Source: Salininema proteolyticum (lineage in GTDB: Bacteria; Actinomycetota; Actinomycetes; Mycobacteriales; Micromonosporaceae). From it: DNA of 64,000 bases. Positions 8,670-16,602 of the stretch are shown piece after piece. Where the stretch lies: the NCBI RefSeq assembly GCF_042685645.1, contig NZ_JBHUNX010000001.1:62001-126000 (forward strand). The letters are read 5' to 3'. The notes below the pieces were generated by a model, which ran no database searches, was not told the DNA's origin, and was given only the letters and a program-made list of their open reading frames with translations. The translations under genes and the position numbers were made by a program. The stretch's first letter is position 1. Each line of letters starts with the position of its first letter.

Positions 8670-9143
8670 ATGGGAGATTGGAAGACGCGCCCGGCGGCTC
8701 CCGCCGATGTGGACGCGATCGCGGAACTGCGGGCCGAGGTTCTGCGGCCCGATCTGGAGCGCCTTGGCCGGTACGACGAGCAGCGCGTACGCAACCGTCT
8801 GCGCAATGGCTTCCAGCCCGAGCACACCTCGGTCATCGAGGTGGACGGCGCCTTCGCCGGCTGCATGGCGCTGCGTCCGGACGGGGATTGCTCCTGGCTG
8901 GAGCACTTCTACCTGGACTCGAGTCTTCAGGGGCGAGGCATAGGCGGAGCGGTGCTGCGCGAACTGCTGGAGCGGTGCGACCGCGAAGGGACGACGGTGC
9001 GGTTGATCGTCCTGCGGGGCAGTGCGGCCCGGCGCTTTTATGAGCGGCAGGGCTTCGTCTTCGAGTCGGAGGACCCTCTGGACGTGACCATGGTCCGTGA
9101 ACCCGCCGGGGTCTCGGAAGGCCAGAGCGGCCCCGTCTCGTAG
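8670..9143 (+). CDS. GNAT family N-acetyltransferase
   Basis: 157 residues covering one GNAT domain: the N-terminal strand TRPAAPADVDAIAELRAEV, the central HFYLDSSLQGRGIGGAVLREL acetyl-CoA pyrophosphate-binding loop (Q/RGxGIG) and the C-terminal LRGSAARRFYERQGFVF. It transfers an acetyl group from acetyl-CoA to an unknown amine. ATG 8670 is used, but GTG at 8664, 7 nt after GGAAG, is an equally good start. Confidence 0.85.
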   Translation: MGDWKTRPAAPADVDAIAELRAEVLRPDLERLGRYDEQRVRNRLRNGFQPEHTSVIEVDGAFAGCMALRPDGDCSWLEHFYLDSSLQGRGIGGAVLRELLERCDREGTTVRLIVLRGSAARRFYERQGFVFESEDPLDVTMVREPAGVSEGQSGPVS

Positions 9144-9224
9144 CAATCTCGAGGCGCGCACTTGCGCGCATGCTTCCCTCCGCCGAATCGCAGGACGAGT
9201 TTCCCCGGCAAGTATGATGGGCGC

Positions 9225-9698
9225 ATGGACTCCCCATCGCCTTGGCTCGACGATGACCAGCAAGAACTGTGGCAGGCGCTGCTCACTGTCGTCATCGCGC
9301 TCCCGGCGGCGCTCGACCGCCAGCTGCAGCGGGACGCGGGCATCTCCAACTTCGAGTACGGGGTCCTGGCGCGGCTGTCCATGGCGGACGGGGGCTCCAT
9401 GCGCCTCAGCGACCTGGCCCGGGTCAGCGACAGCACCCAGCCCCGCCTGTCGAAGACGATGGACCGCTTCGAGTCCCGCAAGTGGGTCGAGCGCCGACCC
9501 GACCCCGAAGACGGCCGCTACACTCTCGCCGTCTTGGCCGACGCCGGCCGACAGAAGCTCGTCGAGAGCGCGCCGGCCCACGCGGCGGAGGTGAAACGAC
9601 TCGTGTTCGAGCCGCTCGGCCCGGCGCAGCGACGCCATCTCGCGGCCGGTCTCACCCGAATCGCCGCCACCCTCCGCCGGGATCTCGACGGTAGCTGA
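9225..9698 (+). CDS. MarR family transcriptional regulator
   Basis: 157 residues with the MarR winged helix: FEYGVLARLS, LSDLARVSDSTQPRLSKTMDRFE (recognition helix) and the wing RRPDPEDGRYTLAVLADAG. It probably represses the EthD-type gene at 9898, in front of which are three copies of one palindrome. A TATGAT hexamer at 9213-9218 lies 6 nt before the ATG, so this gene is probably leaderless. Its own promoter has only weak half-sites. Confidence 0.88.
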   Translation: MDSPSPWLDDDQQELWQALLTVVIALPAALDRQLQRDAGISNFEYGVLARLSMADGGSMRLSDLARVSDSTQPRLSKTMDRFESRKWVERRPDPEDGRYTLAVLADAGRQKLVESAPAHAAEVKRLVFEPLGPAQRRHLAAGLTRIAATLRRDLDGS

Positions 9699-9798
9699 GC
9701 CCGCCTCGACTGGCGTTCGCCGCTCCCGCACCACGAACCGGCCCGCCCTCCGCCGCTGGGCGTCCAACCGCGGCACGGCTCCTCCCTATGACTCATTG

Positions 9799-9816
9799 CA
9801 CTTGCCTAGGCAAGTG
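9799..9816 (+). promoter_or_regulatory. MarR operator site 1
   Basis: Perfect 18-bp palindrome CACTTGCCTAGGCAAGTG. An identical copy starts 22 bp further on (two helical turns), so two MarR dimers could bind the same DNA face. Confidence 0.8.
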
Positions 9817-9820
9817 TTTT

Positions 9821-9838
9821 CACTTGCCTAGGCAAGTG
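9821..9838 (+). promoter_or_regulatory. MarR operator site 2, overlapping the -35 box
   Basis: Second perfect copy of CACTTGCCTAGGCAAGTG. TTGCCT inside it (9824-9829) can serve as -35 box, with TAGGCT at 9848-9853 as -10 (18-bp spacer), so binding would block the promoter. Confidence 0.78.
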
Positions 9839-9855
9839 AAACCCGACTAGGCTAT

Positions 9856-9873
9856 GAGTTGCCTAAGCAAGTC
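9856..9873 (+). promoter_or_regulatory. MarR operator site 3, imperfect
   Basis: Third copy matching 14 of 18 positions (core TTGCCTAAGCAA), just after the predicted -10 and before the ribosome binding site AAAGGAG of the next gene. Confidence 0.6.
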
Positions 9874-9897
9874 ACATTCGATGACAAAGGAGCCGTC

Positions 9898-10242
9898 ATG
9901 ATCAAACTCAGCATCTTCCTGACCCGGCGTGCGGACCTCACCCACGAAGAGTTCGTGGACTACTGGACGAACAAGCACACCCCGCTCATCGCCGGCCTTC
10001 CCGGCGGAGAGGTCCCGGTCCGCCGCTACATCCAGCTTTTGCCCACCGGCGACGAGATTCCCGGAGTGGCCACCGCCCCTTACGACGGCGTCGCCGAAGT
10101 CTGGGTCGACGACATCGCCGACGCCGCCGGCTGGTTCACGTCCGACACCTACAACACTCTCGTGGCACCCGACGAGGAGAACTTCATCGACCGCACGAAG
10201 ACCCGCTTCCTCTACGCGGAAGAGAGCCCGATCTTCGGCTGA
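9898..10242 (+). CDS. EthD domain protein
   Basis: 114 residues forming a dimeric alpha/beta-barrel: MIKLSIFLTRRADLTHEEFVDYW, KHTPLIAGLPG, and a C-terminal FIDRTKTRFLYAEESPIF. EthD-like proteins act as small cofactor-free monooxygenases, isomerases or helpers in degradation pathways. AAAGGAG precedes the ATG with normal spacing. Control by the MarR protein at 9225 is inferred from three operator copies in its promoter; the inducer is unknown, perhaps a phenolic or quinone compound. Confidence 0.82.
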   Translation: MIKLSIFLTRRADLTHEEFVDYWTNKHTPLIAGLPGGEVPVRRYIQLLPTGDEIPGVATAPYDGVAEVWVDDIADAAGWFTSDTYNTLVAPDEENFIDRTKTRFLYAEESPIFG

Positions 10243-10364
10243 GCCCCACCGGCTCGACGCCGGAGCCGTGGCCGCCGCGGTTTCCCGGCTTCGGACCATG
10301 ACCCCGGCCCCTCCGGCTGGTAAGTTGGCGGACCCGTGCACATGCCGACCAGAGGGATCCGCCC

Positions 10365-11240
10365 ATGAAGACTCTGCACCGGTCCGCCTTCGACAGGGCC
10401 GAACGCTACCTGGCCCTGAACGCGCGCCTCATCGACCGGCTGCGATTCGCACGGCTCTTCCACGGCGGCCCCTCCCGGCCGATCCTCGAAGTCCTGCACG
10501 GATACCAGAACCCGGACGGAGGTTTCGGCAACGCCATAGAGCCCGATCTGCGGGGGTCCGCGAGCCAACCGGTGCCGGCCTGGGCAGCGTTCCAGGTCCT
10601 CGACGAGATCGACGCGTTCGACGATCCGTGCGTCGCCGACGCGTGCGACTGGCTCGAAGCGACGAGCAACCCCGACGGCGGCGTCCCGTGGGTTCTGCCG
10701 AGCGTGCGGGACTCCGAACGCGCGCCGTGGTGGCAGCCCGAGGGCGATCCGGCCCCGTCCTCGATCATCGCGACGGGGCTGATCCTCGGGCTCCTGCACC
10801 TGCACGGCGTGGAGCATCCGTGGGTGGCCCGAGCGACCGCGTACTGCTGGGACCACTTGTCGAAGACCGGCGAGCTCGGAGCCTACGACGCGCTGGCCGT
10901 TCTCGCCTTCCTCGAAGGCGTACCGGACCGGGACCGCGCCGAAACGGAGCTGGAGAGGCTGTCGGACTCCCTGCTGGCCACGGTGGCATTCGACCCGGAG
11001 ACGCCGGGGCACGTCCACTCGCCGCTCGATTTCGCGCCGAACCCGGACGCCCTGGCACGCGGCCTGTTCGCCGACTCCGACATCGACCGGCAACTGGACC
11101 ACCTGATCGCGACCCAGAACGACGACGGCGGCTGGGCTCCGAACTTCGCCATGTGGACGCCGGTCGTGGCCCATGAATGGGGCGGCCACTTGACGCTCGC
11201 ACGCCTGGCGACCCTGCGCGCCTACGGACGGATCGCATAG
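10365..11240 (+). CDS. Alpha/alpha-toroid protein with prenyltransferase/squalene-cyclase-like repeats
   Basis: 291 residues with repeated helix pairs carrying cyclase-type QW-like motifs: YQNPDGGFGNAIEPDL near residue 46, TSNPDGGVPWVLP near 104 and TQNDDGGWAPNF near 248. Such motifs build the double barrel of squalene cyclases and protein prenyltransferases, but the protein is about half the size of a true terpene cyclase and lacks a DxDD motif. Annotate as a toroid-fold protein of unknown activity. Confidence 0.72.
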   Translation: MKTLHRSAFDRAERYLALNARLIDRLRFARLFHGGPSRPILEVLHGYQNPDGGFGNAIEPDLRGSASQPVPAWAAFQVLDEIDAFDDPCVADACDWLEATSNPDGGVPWVLPSVRDSERAPWWQPEGDPAPSSIIATGLILGLLHLHGVEHPWVARATAYCWDHLSKTGELGAYDALAVLAFLEGVPDRDRAETELERLSDSLLATVAFDPETPGHVHSPLDFAPNPDALARGLFADSDIDRQLDHLIATQNDDGGWAPNFAMWTPVVAHEWGGHLTLARLATLRAYGRIA

Positions 11241-11277
11241 CGCGGCAGTACAAGACAACGGCCGCGGCATAGGAAAC

Positions 11278-11311
11278 GGCCGGGGGCCTCCTTCTCGGGA
11301 GCCCCCCGGCC
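11278..11311. terminator. Bidirectional GC-rich hairpin between convergent genes
   Basis: GGCCGGGGGC pairs with GCCCCCCGGCC around a short loop (one bulged base), between the ends of the genes at 11240 and 11388, which converge. No T-run. Confidence 0.6.
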
Positions 11312-11387
11312 GCCGTCGCCGGCCGATCCGACGGGGCGGCTGCCGGAATGCCGCCGTGATCGGCCGACGAGGTCTCTCATCGTGGGC

Positions 11388-12260
11388 TCATCGCCCTTCG
11401 GACGACGACACGGGCTCGTCCTCCTCGATCTCCTCGACTTCGCCCCCGCCCTTCTTCCAGCGGTACAGGCCCCAGGCCGTCAGCGCGACGCCCGCGGTCC
11501 CGAGCAGGACGATGTCCGCGTCGTCCGCGCCGAGCGCTCCCACCCACTGCTGGACCTGGAAGGAGAACTTGGTGAAGCCCTCCCCGTTGAACAGGGAGGC
11601 CGTCCCGTCGAAGACGAGGAACAGCACGCCGATCGCGATGAACATGAGCCCCGAGATGAGGCTGTTGCTGTGGACGTGGAACCGGCCCAGGCTGAGGTTG
11701 CGCCCGCGCAGCCATCCGCGGCTGCCCAGGTCGAACCTGTCCCACAGGGCCGCGAGGACGAACAGCGGCAGGGCCATGCCCAGCGCGTAGACGGCGAGCA
11801 GCGCCCCGCCCCGAGCGGAGCTACCGGTTGCCGCCAAGGTCAGGACGGCCCCGAGGATCGGCCCGGAGCAGAAGCCGGCGAACCCGTAGACGCTTCCGAG
11901 CGCGAAGACCGAGGCCCCGCCGGTGCGCCCGCCGAAGCGGGCCTGGAGCCTCTGCGCGAACCCCGGCGCGAAGCCCTTCCCCGCGATCTGGAGCACGCCG
12001 AGCGTGATGAGCGTCCACCCCGCGATGGCGATGAGCAGTCCGCGGTGGCCGTAGAAGAGCCGGCTGACCGCGGCGGCTCCCGCGCCGAGCGGAACGAGCG
12101 TCAGGCACAGCCCCAGGTAGAAGACCACGGTGCGGCCCAGGAGCTTGCGCGAACTGGTGAAGGCGTAGCCGAAGAAGGAGGGCACCAGCAGGGCGCTGCA
12201 CGGGCTCAGCAGCGCCAGGACCCCTCCGACGAAGGCCGCCGCGAATCCTATGTCGCCCAT
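11388..12260 (-). CDS. CcdA-type cytochrome c biogenesis/thiol-disulfide transport protein
   Basis: 290 residues with six to seven hydrophobic helices and both redox cysteines of the CcdA/DsbD family, in LLSPCSALLVPSFFGYAF (helix 1) and GFCSGPILGAVLTLAATG (helix 4). The family carries reducing equivalents from cytoplasmic thioredoxin across the membrane. The C-terminus is an acidic tail. Its ATG overlaps the TGA of the dsbA-like gene (12260-12961) by one base, so the two are translationally coupled, and this protein probably sets the redox state of that partner. Confidence 0.88.
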   Translation of the reverse strand: MGDIGFAAAFVGGVLALLSPCSALLVPSFFGYAFTSSRKLLGRTVVFYLGLCLTLVPLGAGAAAVSRLFYGHRGLLIAIAGWTLITLGVLQIAGKGFAPGFAQRLQARFGGRTGGASVFALGSVYGFAGFCSGPILGAVLTLAATGSSARGGALLAVYALGMALPLFVLAALWDRFDLGSRGWLRGRNLSLGRFHVHSNSLISGLMFIAIGVLFLVFDGTASLFNGEGFTKFSFQVQQWVGALGADDADIVLLGTAGVALTAWGLYRWKKGGGEVEEIEEDEPVSSSEGR

Positions 12261-12961
12261 CAGGGAATGGCCTTCTCAATAGTGTCTACGAACGTCTGAG
12301 TGGGCTGGGCGCCGAGGATGGGCTGCCCGTTGACCAGGAAGGTGGGAGTGGCGTTGACGCCGATGCCCAGGCCCTCCTGGAAGTCCGCCTCGACGGCCGC
12401 TGCGATGTCGTCGCCGGCGCGGTCCTCGTCGAACCGCTCGCGGTCCAGGCCGAGGTCCCCGACGATGTCCGAGATGACCTCGTCGAGCTCCGAACCGGTG
12501 TACTTCTCTCCCAGTTCGTAGTAGGCGTTGTGGAACTCCCAGAACCGGCCCTGCTCGCCGGCGGCGAACGCGGCGTGGGCGAGTTTCGTGGAGTCGTCGC
12601 CCAGGTAGGGGAACTCGCGCCACTCGATGCGCAGGTCGCCCGAGTCGACGTACGGCATCAGCTCCGGCTTGGTCTCCCGCGACCAGCGGCCGCAGTAGGG
12701 GCAGTTGTAGTCGGAGTAGGCGATGAGGACGACGGGGGCGTCCTTCTCTCCCAGCGCCTGGGGGTCGTCGGCCTCCCGGCGCGACAGCTCCTCGCCGAGG
12801 TCCGCGTAGGGGTTCTCCTCGGAGGTCTCCGAGGCGGAGTCGGTCTCGTCCTCCCCGTTTCCGCGATTGACGATGACGGCCACGAGAACGGCCAGCACGG
12901 CGATGCCGGCCGCGAGCGGTATCCAGGGTTTCCGCCGGGAACGGCGAGATTTGGCGCCCAT
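12260..12961 (-). CDS. DsbA family thiol-disulfide oxidoreductase, membrane anchored
   Basis: 233 residues: a very basic N-terminus (MGAKSRRSRRKPW), one membrane anchor (residues 13-30), an acidic linker, then a DsbA domain. The active site is DYNCPYCGRWSRE near residue 91, and the cis-Pro loop is GVNATPTFLVNGQPILGAQP. It would form or rearrange disulfides in exported proteins. First gene of an operon with the CcdA-type gene. An AT-rich palindrome at 13140-13158 lies about 180 bp upstream and may mark the promoter. Confidence 0.9.
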   Translation of the reverse strand: MGAKSRRSRRKPWIPLAAGIAVLAVLVAVIVNRGNGEDETDSASETSEENPYADLGEELSRREADDPQALGEKDAPVVLIAYSDYNCPYCGRWSRETKPELMPYVDSGDLRIEWREFPYLGDDSTKLAHAAFAAGEQGRFWEFHNAYYELGEKYTGSELDEVISDIVGDLGLDRERFDEDRAGDDIAAAVEADFQEGLGIGVNATPTFLVNGQPILGAQPTQTFVDTIEKAIP

Positions 12962-13139
12962 ACACCTCTTCTTTCAGTGATCGATCTGACACTTCTCGCC
13001 TACGGAGGATGGTGCAGCCGCGAACGGGCCGCGTCCGACTCGGCGGGCGAGCCGTGCTCCCCGGGCCGCGACAGCGGAGCGCGGGCCCGGCACAGAGGTC
13101 AGATGACCGAGGCGCGGACGGCGGGCCGACCCCGATCAA

Positions 13140-13158
13140 ATACTATTAAAGATAGTAT
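13140..13158 (-). promoter_or_regulatory. AT-rich palindrome upstream of the dsbA-ccdA operon
   Basis: ATACTAT and its complement ATAGTAT flank TAAAG in a strongly GC-rich surround. It holds possible -10 hexamers in both directions and probably is a promoter or operator for the operon read leftwards. This implies a leader of about 180 nt before the dsbA-like ATG. Confidence 0.5.
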
Positions 13159-13282
13159 AACGTCGAGACCGGCGCGGACGGCAGCCCGCAACTAGAGTGA
13201 TCAGTCACGTACCCGAGGGAGATCCATTGTCCCGCTTACGAGTACACGGGCGCCGAGGACCCGGCCCCGACGCCCGTTCCGG

Positions 13283-13975
13283 TCACGTCGCGGAGACGAA
13301 ATCCAACCGCACCGTCGCGCCGTTCTCCCGCAGCGAGTCGGCCAGCCCCTCGGCGGCCCGGCTCAGCGCGGCGTCGTCGACGGCCGAGGCGCTGATCCTC
13401 TCCAAGAGGAACACGACATCGGTCGAGTTCTCGGTCACCTTCGTCCGATCGCAGTCGCGGTGGTTCCACGCGCGCGTCAGAACCTGCTCCCCGGAGGCGT
13501 AGACGGCCTCGCCGGGCTTGGGGTTCTCGGCCTTCTCCGGCTCCCCGAGCGGCGTGAACGACTCCGTCCCCGCGGCGAAGCGGACGGACACCTCGGCATC
13601 GCCCAGCGCCTTGAGGTCGAACGCTCCAGCGGGGCACCCGGAGGCGACGGACGCCAGGTTATAGGCGTCCACGGCAGGGTGGACGCGCGGCAGCCGCCCC
13701 GACTTGGCGAGCCTCCGGCTCAACGCGTCCACACTGGGGCGCAACCGCCTCGGATTGACACCGAACTCCCGGTACGCCTCGTGCCAAGAGGCGATCGGCG
13801 CGTCCTGCTCCGAATAGGGCGTCCAGGACTCGTCCGCGAGGGAGTCCTCCATCGCAGCGACGGCCTTGTCCAGACCCGGCCACGGGACGGTCGAGTCCAC
13901 GCCCGAAGCGGTCAGAACGGCGATGCGGGCCTCGGGAAACCGGGCGGCGACCGCCGGGTCGAGGGTGATCTTCAC
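13283..13975 (-). CDS. B3/B4 tRNA-binding domain protein
   Basis: 230 residues matching stand-alone B3/B4 domains, related to the editing module of the phenylalanyl-tRNA synthetase beta chain: RIAVLTASGVD near the start, WHEAYREFGVNPRRLRPSVDALSRR, LPRVHPAVDAYNLASV and NHRDCDRTKVTENSTDVVFLLER (given here as separate landmarks). Such proteins probably hydrolyse mischarged aminoacyl-tRNAs, but this is not proven. The GTG start overlaps the stop of the desaturase gene by 4 nt (GTGA), with AAAGGAG upstream. Confidence 0.82.
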   Translation of the reverse strand: MKITLDPAVAARFPEARIAVLTASGVDSTVPWPGLDKAVAAMEDSLADESWTPYSEQDAPIASWHEAYREFGVNPRRLRPSVDALSRRLAKSGRLPRVHPAVDAYNLASVASGCPAGAFDLKALGDAEVSVRFAAGTESFTPLGEPEKAENPKPGEAVYASGEQVLTRAWNHRDCDRTKVTENSTDVVFLLERISASAVDDAALSRAAEGLADSLRENGATVRLDFVSAT

Positions 13976-14958
13976 AGGTTCTCCTTTGCCGTGCCGGTGT
14001 GCGGCACAGGGTTGTCCAGGACTCGGTGACGGACCCTCAACCGCGCTCCGTAGCCGTCGGGGTCGGCCTCCATGAGGAGCCGGTGGGCCCGCGCGGTGTT
14101 GAAATGCGGGATGGAGGGCCACATGTGGTGCACCGTATGATACCCGTCGCCATGCGGATGGAGGACCAGGCGCTGGAACGGCCCCAGGTTCGAAACGGTG
14201 GCGTCGAAGACGGACTCCGCCCCCGGATAGACGTGCTCGGAGGCCTCCGCCGTGAAGCGGATGAGCGGCAGCGCGACGAGGTAGACGGCGGCCAGGACGA
14301 CGCCCGCGCTCGCGGCGCCCACGGCACCCGCGAGCGCGTATCCGAGGCCGAGCAGCGCGCCGACGTACAGGAGCAGCCCGCCGAGCGCCGGGAGGTGCGC
14401 TCCGGTGGACGCGATCCACCCGGCCTGGTAGGCGGGGAACCTGCGCAGCGCGCCGCGCAGGAAGGCGGTCGTGCTGGAGCGGTCGAGGTGGTCGAGGTCG
14501 AGTTCGAGGTAGCGTCGGCGGTCGGGGTCGTTCTCCGTGCCGAAGCGCTGGTGGTGCCGGTAGTGGGACTCGCGGTAGCCGGTGATCGGCGATCCGGCCG
14601 GGACGGCGGCGAGGAGGAGCGCGGGCCTGTCGTTGCGGGCCTTGCTCCCGTTCGCCCAGTTGAAATGGCTGGCCTCGTGGAGGAGGTTCTCCAGTCCCCG
14701 GAGGCTGCGTGCTGAGATGAGCACGGCGGCGAGGGCCGCGGCGACGGCTGCCGGGATGGACAGCGTGGCGGTCACGGCCGTGGCGGCGATGCTCCCCGCG
14801 ATGAGGGCGTGGTCGGCCAGGGCGGTCGCGATGGTGCGGAGGGTGTTGGATCGGTGCAGTTCTTTGAGGCGGGGTCGGATGCCGGCCGGCGGCTGGTATC
14901 CGCGGCGCAGCGGCGCGGGGGCGTATCCCGAGGCCGCCGGAGCGATGGCGGTGGTCAT
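13972..14958 (-). CDS. Membrane fatty acid desaturase
   Basis: 328 residues with four hydrophobic helices and the His-box set of the FA_desaturase family: HEASHFN, HYRHHQRFG and HTVHHMWPSIPHF, which bind the di-iron centre. It would insert a double bond into an acyl chain or hydroxylate a lipid; the position cannot be read from sequence. ATG 14958 follows GGAG at 9 nt. Coupled to the B3/B4 gene. It runs divergently from the LysE gene at 15152. Confidence 0.88.
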   Translation of the reverse strand: MTTAIAPAASGYAPAPLRRGYQPPAGIRPRLKELHRSNTLRTIATALADHALIAGSIAATAVTATLSIPAAVAAALAAVLISARSLRGLENLLHEASHFNWANGSKARNDRPALLLAAVPAGSPITGYRESHYRHHQRFGTENDPDRRRYLELDLDHLDRSSTTAFLRGALRRFPAYQAGWIASTGAHLPALGGLLLYVGALLGLGYALAGAVGAASAGVVLAAVYLVALPLIRFTAEASEHVYPGAESVFDATVSNLGPFQRLVLHPHGDGYHTVHHMWPSIPHFNTARAHRLLMEADPDGYGARLRVRHRVLDNPVPHTGTAKENL

Positions 14959-15115
14959 GTGCGATCTCCGTGCGAATAGTGGGTGTATTCGGGAAGTCAT
15001 GGGGATATGTACGGCCTTGAGCGGCTCAGTCTAGGTTCGAAGGCCTTGTGGCACAACATCATCGTGACCCGCGTCATGGACGCCGGGACGGTTCGCGGCA
15101 GGGGCGCCGTCCGTA

Positions 15116-15144
15116 TTGAGTTGCGGTCGGACTTCCGGTACTGT
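15116..15144 (+). promoter_or_regulatory. Promoter of the LysE-type gene, leaderless
   Basis: TTGAGT (15116-15121) and TACTGT (15139-15144) are 17 bp apart; the GTG start codon begins 7 nt after the -10 box, so transcription probably starts at or next to the start codon. Confidence 0.6.
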
Positions 15145-15151
15145 TCCCAAC

Positions 15152-15772
15152 GTGACAGCCACGTACTTCACCGGGCTGCTGCTCGGTTTCGGCCTCATCA
15201 TCCCCATCGGCGCGCAGAACGTCTTCATCTTCTCCCAAGGGCTCACCGCCGGCATGCCGCGAGCGTTGTGGGCCGTCGTCGCCGCCGGAGTCTGCGACAC
15301 GATCCTGATCGTCCTCGGCGCGGTCGGCGCCGGGGTGCTCATCTCCAGCGTCCCCGGCCTGCGCGAGATCCTCCTGGTGGGAGGCGCGGGCCTGCTGATC
15401 TATCTCGGGGTGAGTTCGCTGCGCGCCAAGGTGAAGGACGAGGAGGAGGCGGCCGACCCGGACGTGGTCTCCGTTCGGGGCGTCCTCTTCAAGACCGCCT
15501 CGGTGTCGCTGTTCAACCCGCACGCCATTCTGGACACCGTCGTCATCATCGGGGCGACCATCGCCGCGCAGCAGATGGCCGACCGGATGGCGTTCACCTT
15601 CGGCGCGGTGACGGCCTCCTGGGTGTGGTTCCTGGTCCTCGCCGTCGGCGCGGCCATGCTGCGCCAGTTCCTCACTCCCCGCCGGCGCCTCTGGTTCGAC
15701 CGCGTGTCGGGGCTGATCATGCTCTTCTTCGCCGGCCTGCTGCTGTTCGAACTGGGCAAGTCGCTCGCCTGA
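15152..15772 (+). CDS. LysE/ArgO family amino acid exporter
   Basis: 206 residues and about six membrane helices. The signature FGLIIPIGAQNVFIFSQGL near residue 12 is diagnostic of the LysE/ArgO branch (basic amino acid export), supported by FNPHAILDTVVIIGA in the middle helix. It pumps excess lysine or arginine out of the cell. No LysG/ArgP regulator lies adjacent. The start GTG has no ribosome binding site, in keeping with a leaderless transcript. Confidence 0.88.
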   Translation: MTATYFTGLLLGFGLIIPIGAQNVFIFSQGLTAGMPRALWAVVAAGVCDTILIVLGAVGAGVLISSVPGLREILLVGGAGLLIYLGVSSLRAKVKDEEEAADPDVVSVRGVLFKTASVSLFNPHAILDTVVIIGATIAAQQMADRMAFTFGAVTASWVWFLVLAVGAAMLRQFLTPRRRLWFDRVSGLIMLFFAGLLLFELGKSLA

Positions 15773-15906
15773 CCCCGGCCCCGGGACGCGGCGCGTACCG
15801 CCCTACCGAGGCCCACGATAGGGCTTCTGACCTGCTACGGCGATGCCACTGTCAGGTTTCGCGGCCCTGCGGGGTCTTCATGGTGAGACCGCACTGAGGA
15901 GGAGCC

Positions 15907-16497
15907 ATGAGCGATGGTATCCGAGTCCCGAAAGCCGAGATCACCGGCGTCTTCGGCGCGATGGTGAAGAGGTTCAGCAAGAAGACCCTGGGCTCCGTGC
16001 CCGAGGCGCTCGAGGTCATGTGGCATCACCAGGGCGTGCTCAAGTCCAGCATGTCCATGGGGCAGAGGGCCAAGAAGTGGGACGCGTGCGACCTCGACCT
16101 GAAGTCCTATGCCCACTTGGCGGCGGCGAGCCTGATCGGCTGCTCGTTCTGCCTCGACTACGGCTATTTCCAGGCCCGCAACGAGGGCCTCGACCTGGCC
16201 AAGGCGCGGCAGGTGCCCCGGTGGCGCGAGTCCGACGCCTTCACGCCGCTGGAACGCGACGTCCTGGAGTACGCGGAGGCCATGACGCGGACGCCGCCCG
16301 CCGTCACCGACGAGCTGTCCGCCCGACTGCTCGACCGGCTCGGGGCGCCCGCGCTGATCGAGCTCACAGCGTTCGTCTCGTTCGCGAACATGTCCGCCCG
16401 CACCAATGTCGCCCTCGGCATCGAGGGCGAGGGTTACGCCGAGGCCTGCGGCCTGGAGCCTTTGGCGGAACCGAGCCGCGTGGACACCGAGAGTTGA
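15907..16497 (+). CDS. Carboxymuconolactone decarboxylase/AhpD-like protein
   Basis: 196 residues of the all-helical AhpD fold. The redox motif GCSFCLDYG (CxxC) lies near residue 79, after LAAASLI. The C-terminal part (LTAFVSFANMSARTNVALGIE) is typical of the family. Members with CxxC act as alkylhydroperoxidase or disulfide-reducing partners. GAGGAG precedes the ATG. Its specific substrate is not known. Confidence 0.85.
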   Translation: MSDGIRVPKAEITGVFGAMVKRFSKKTLGSVPEALEVMWHHQGVLKSSMSMGQRAKKWDACDLDLKSYAHLAAASLIGCSFCLDYGYFQARNEGLDLAKARQVPRWRESDAFTPLERDVLEYAEAMTRTPPAVTDELSARLLDRLGAPALIELTAFVSFANMSARTNVALGIEGEGYAEACGLEPLAEPSRVDTES

Positions 16498-16602
16498 ACA
16501 CCGGCCCCGCATCGGACGGTGCGGACCGCCGTTCGCCGTCATAGCGGCGAACTGACCCGCGTCCGATCGGGCGCCGACCCGCCTCACGGCGGCGACCGCC
16601 GG

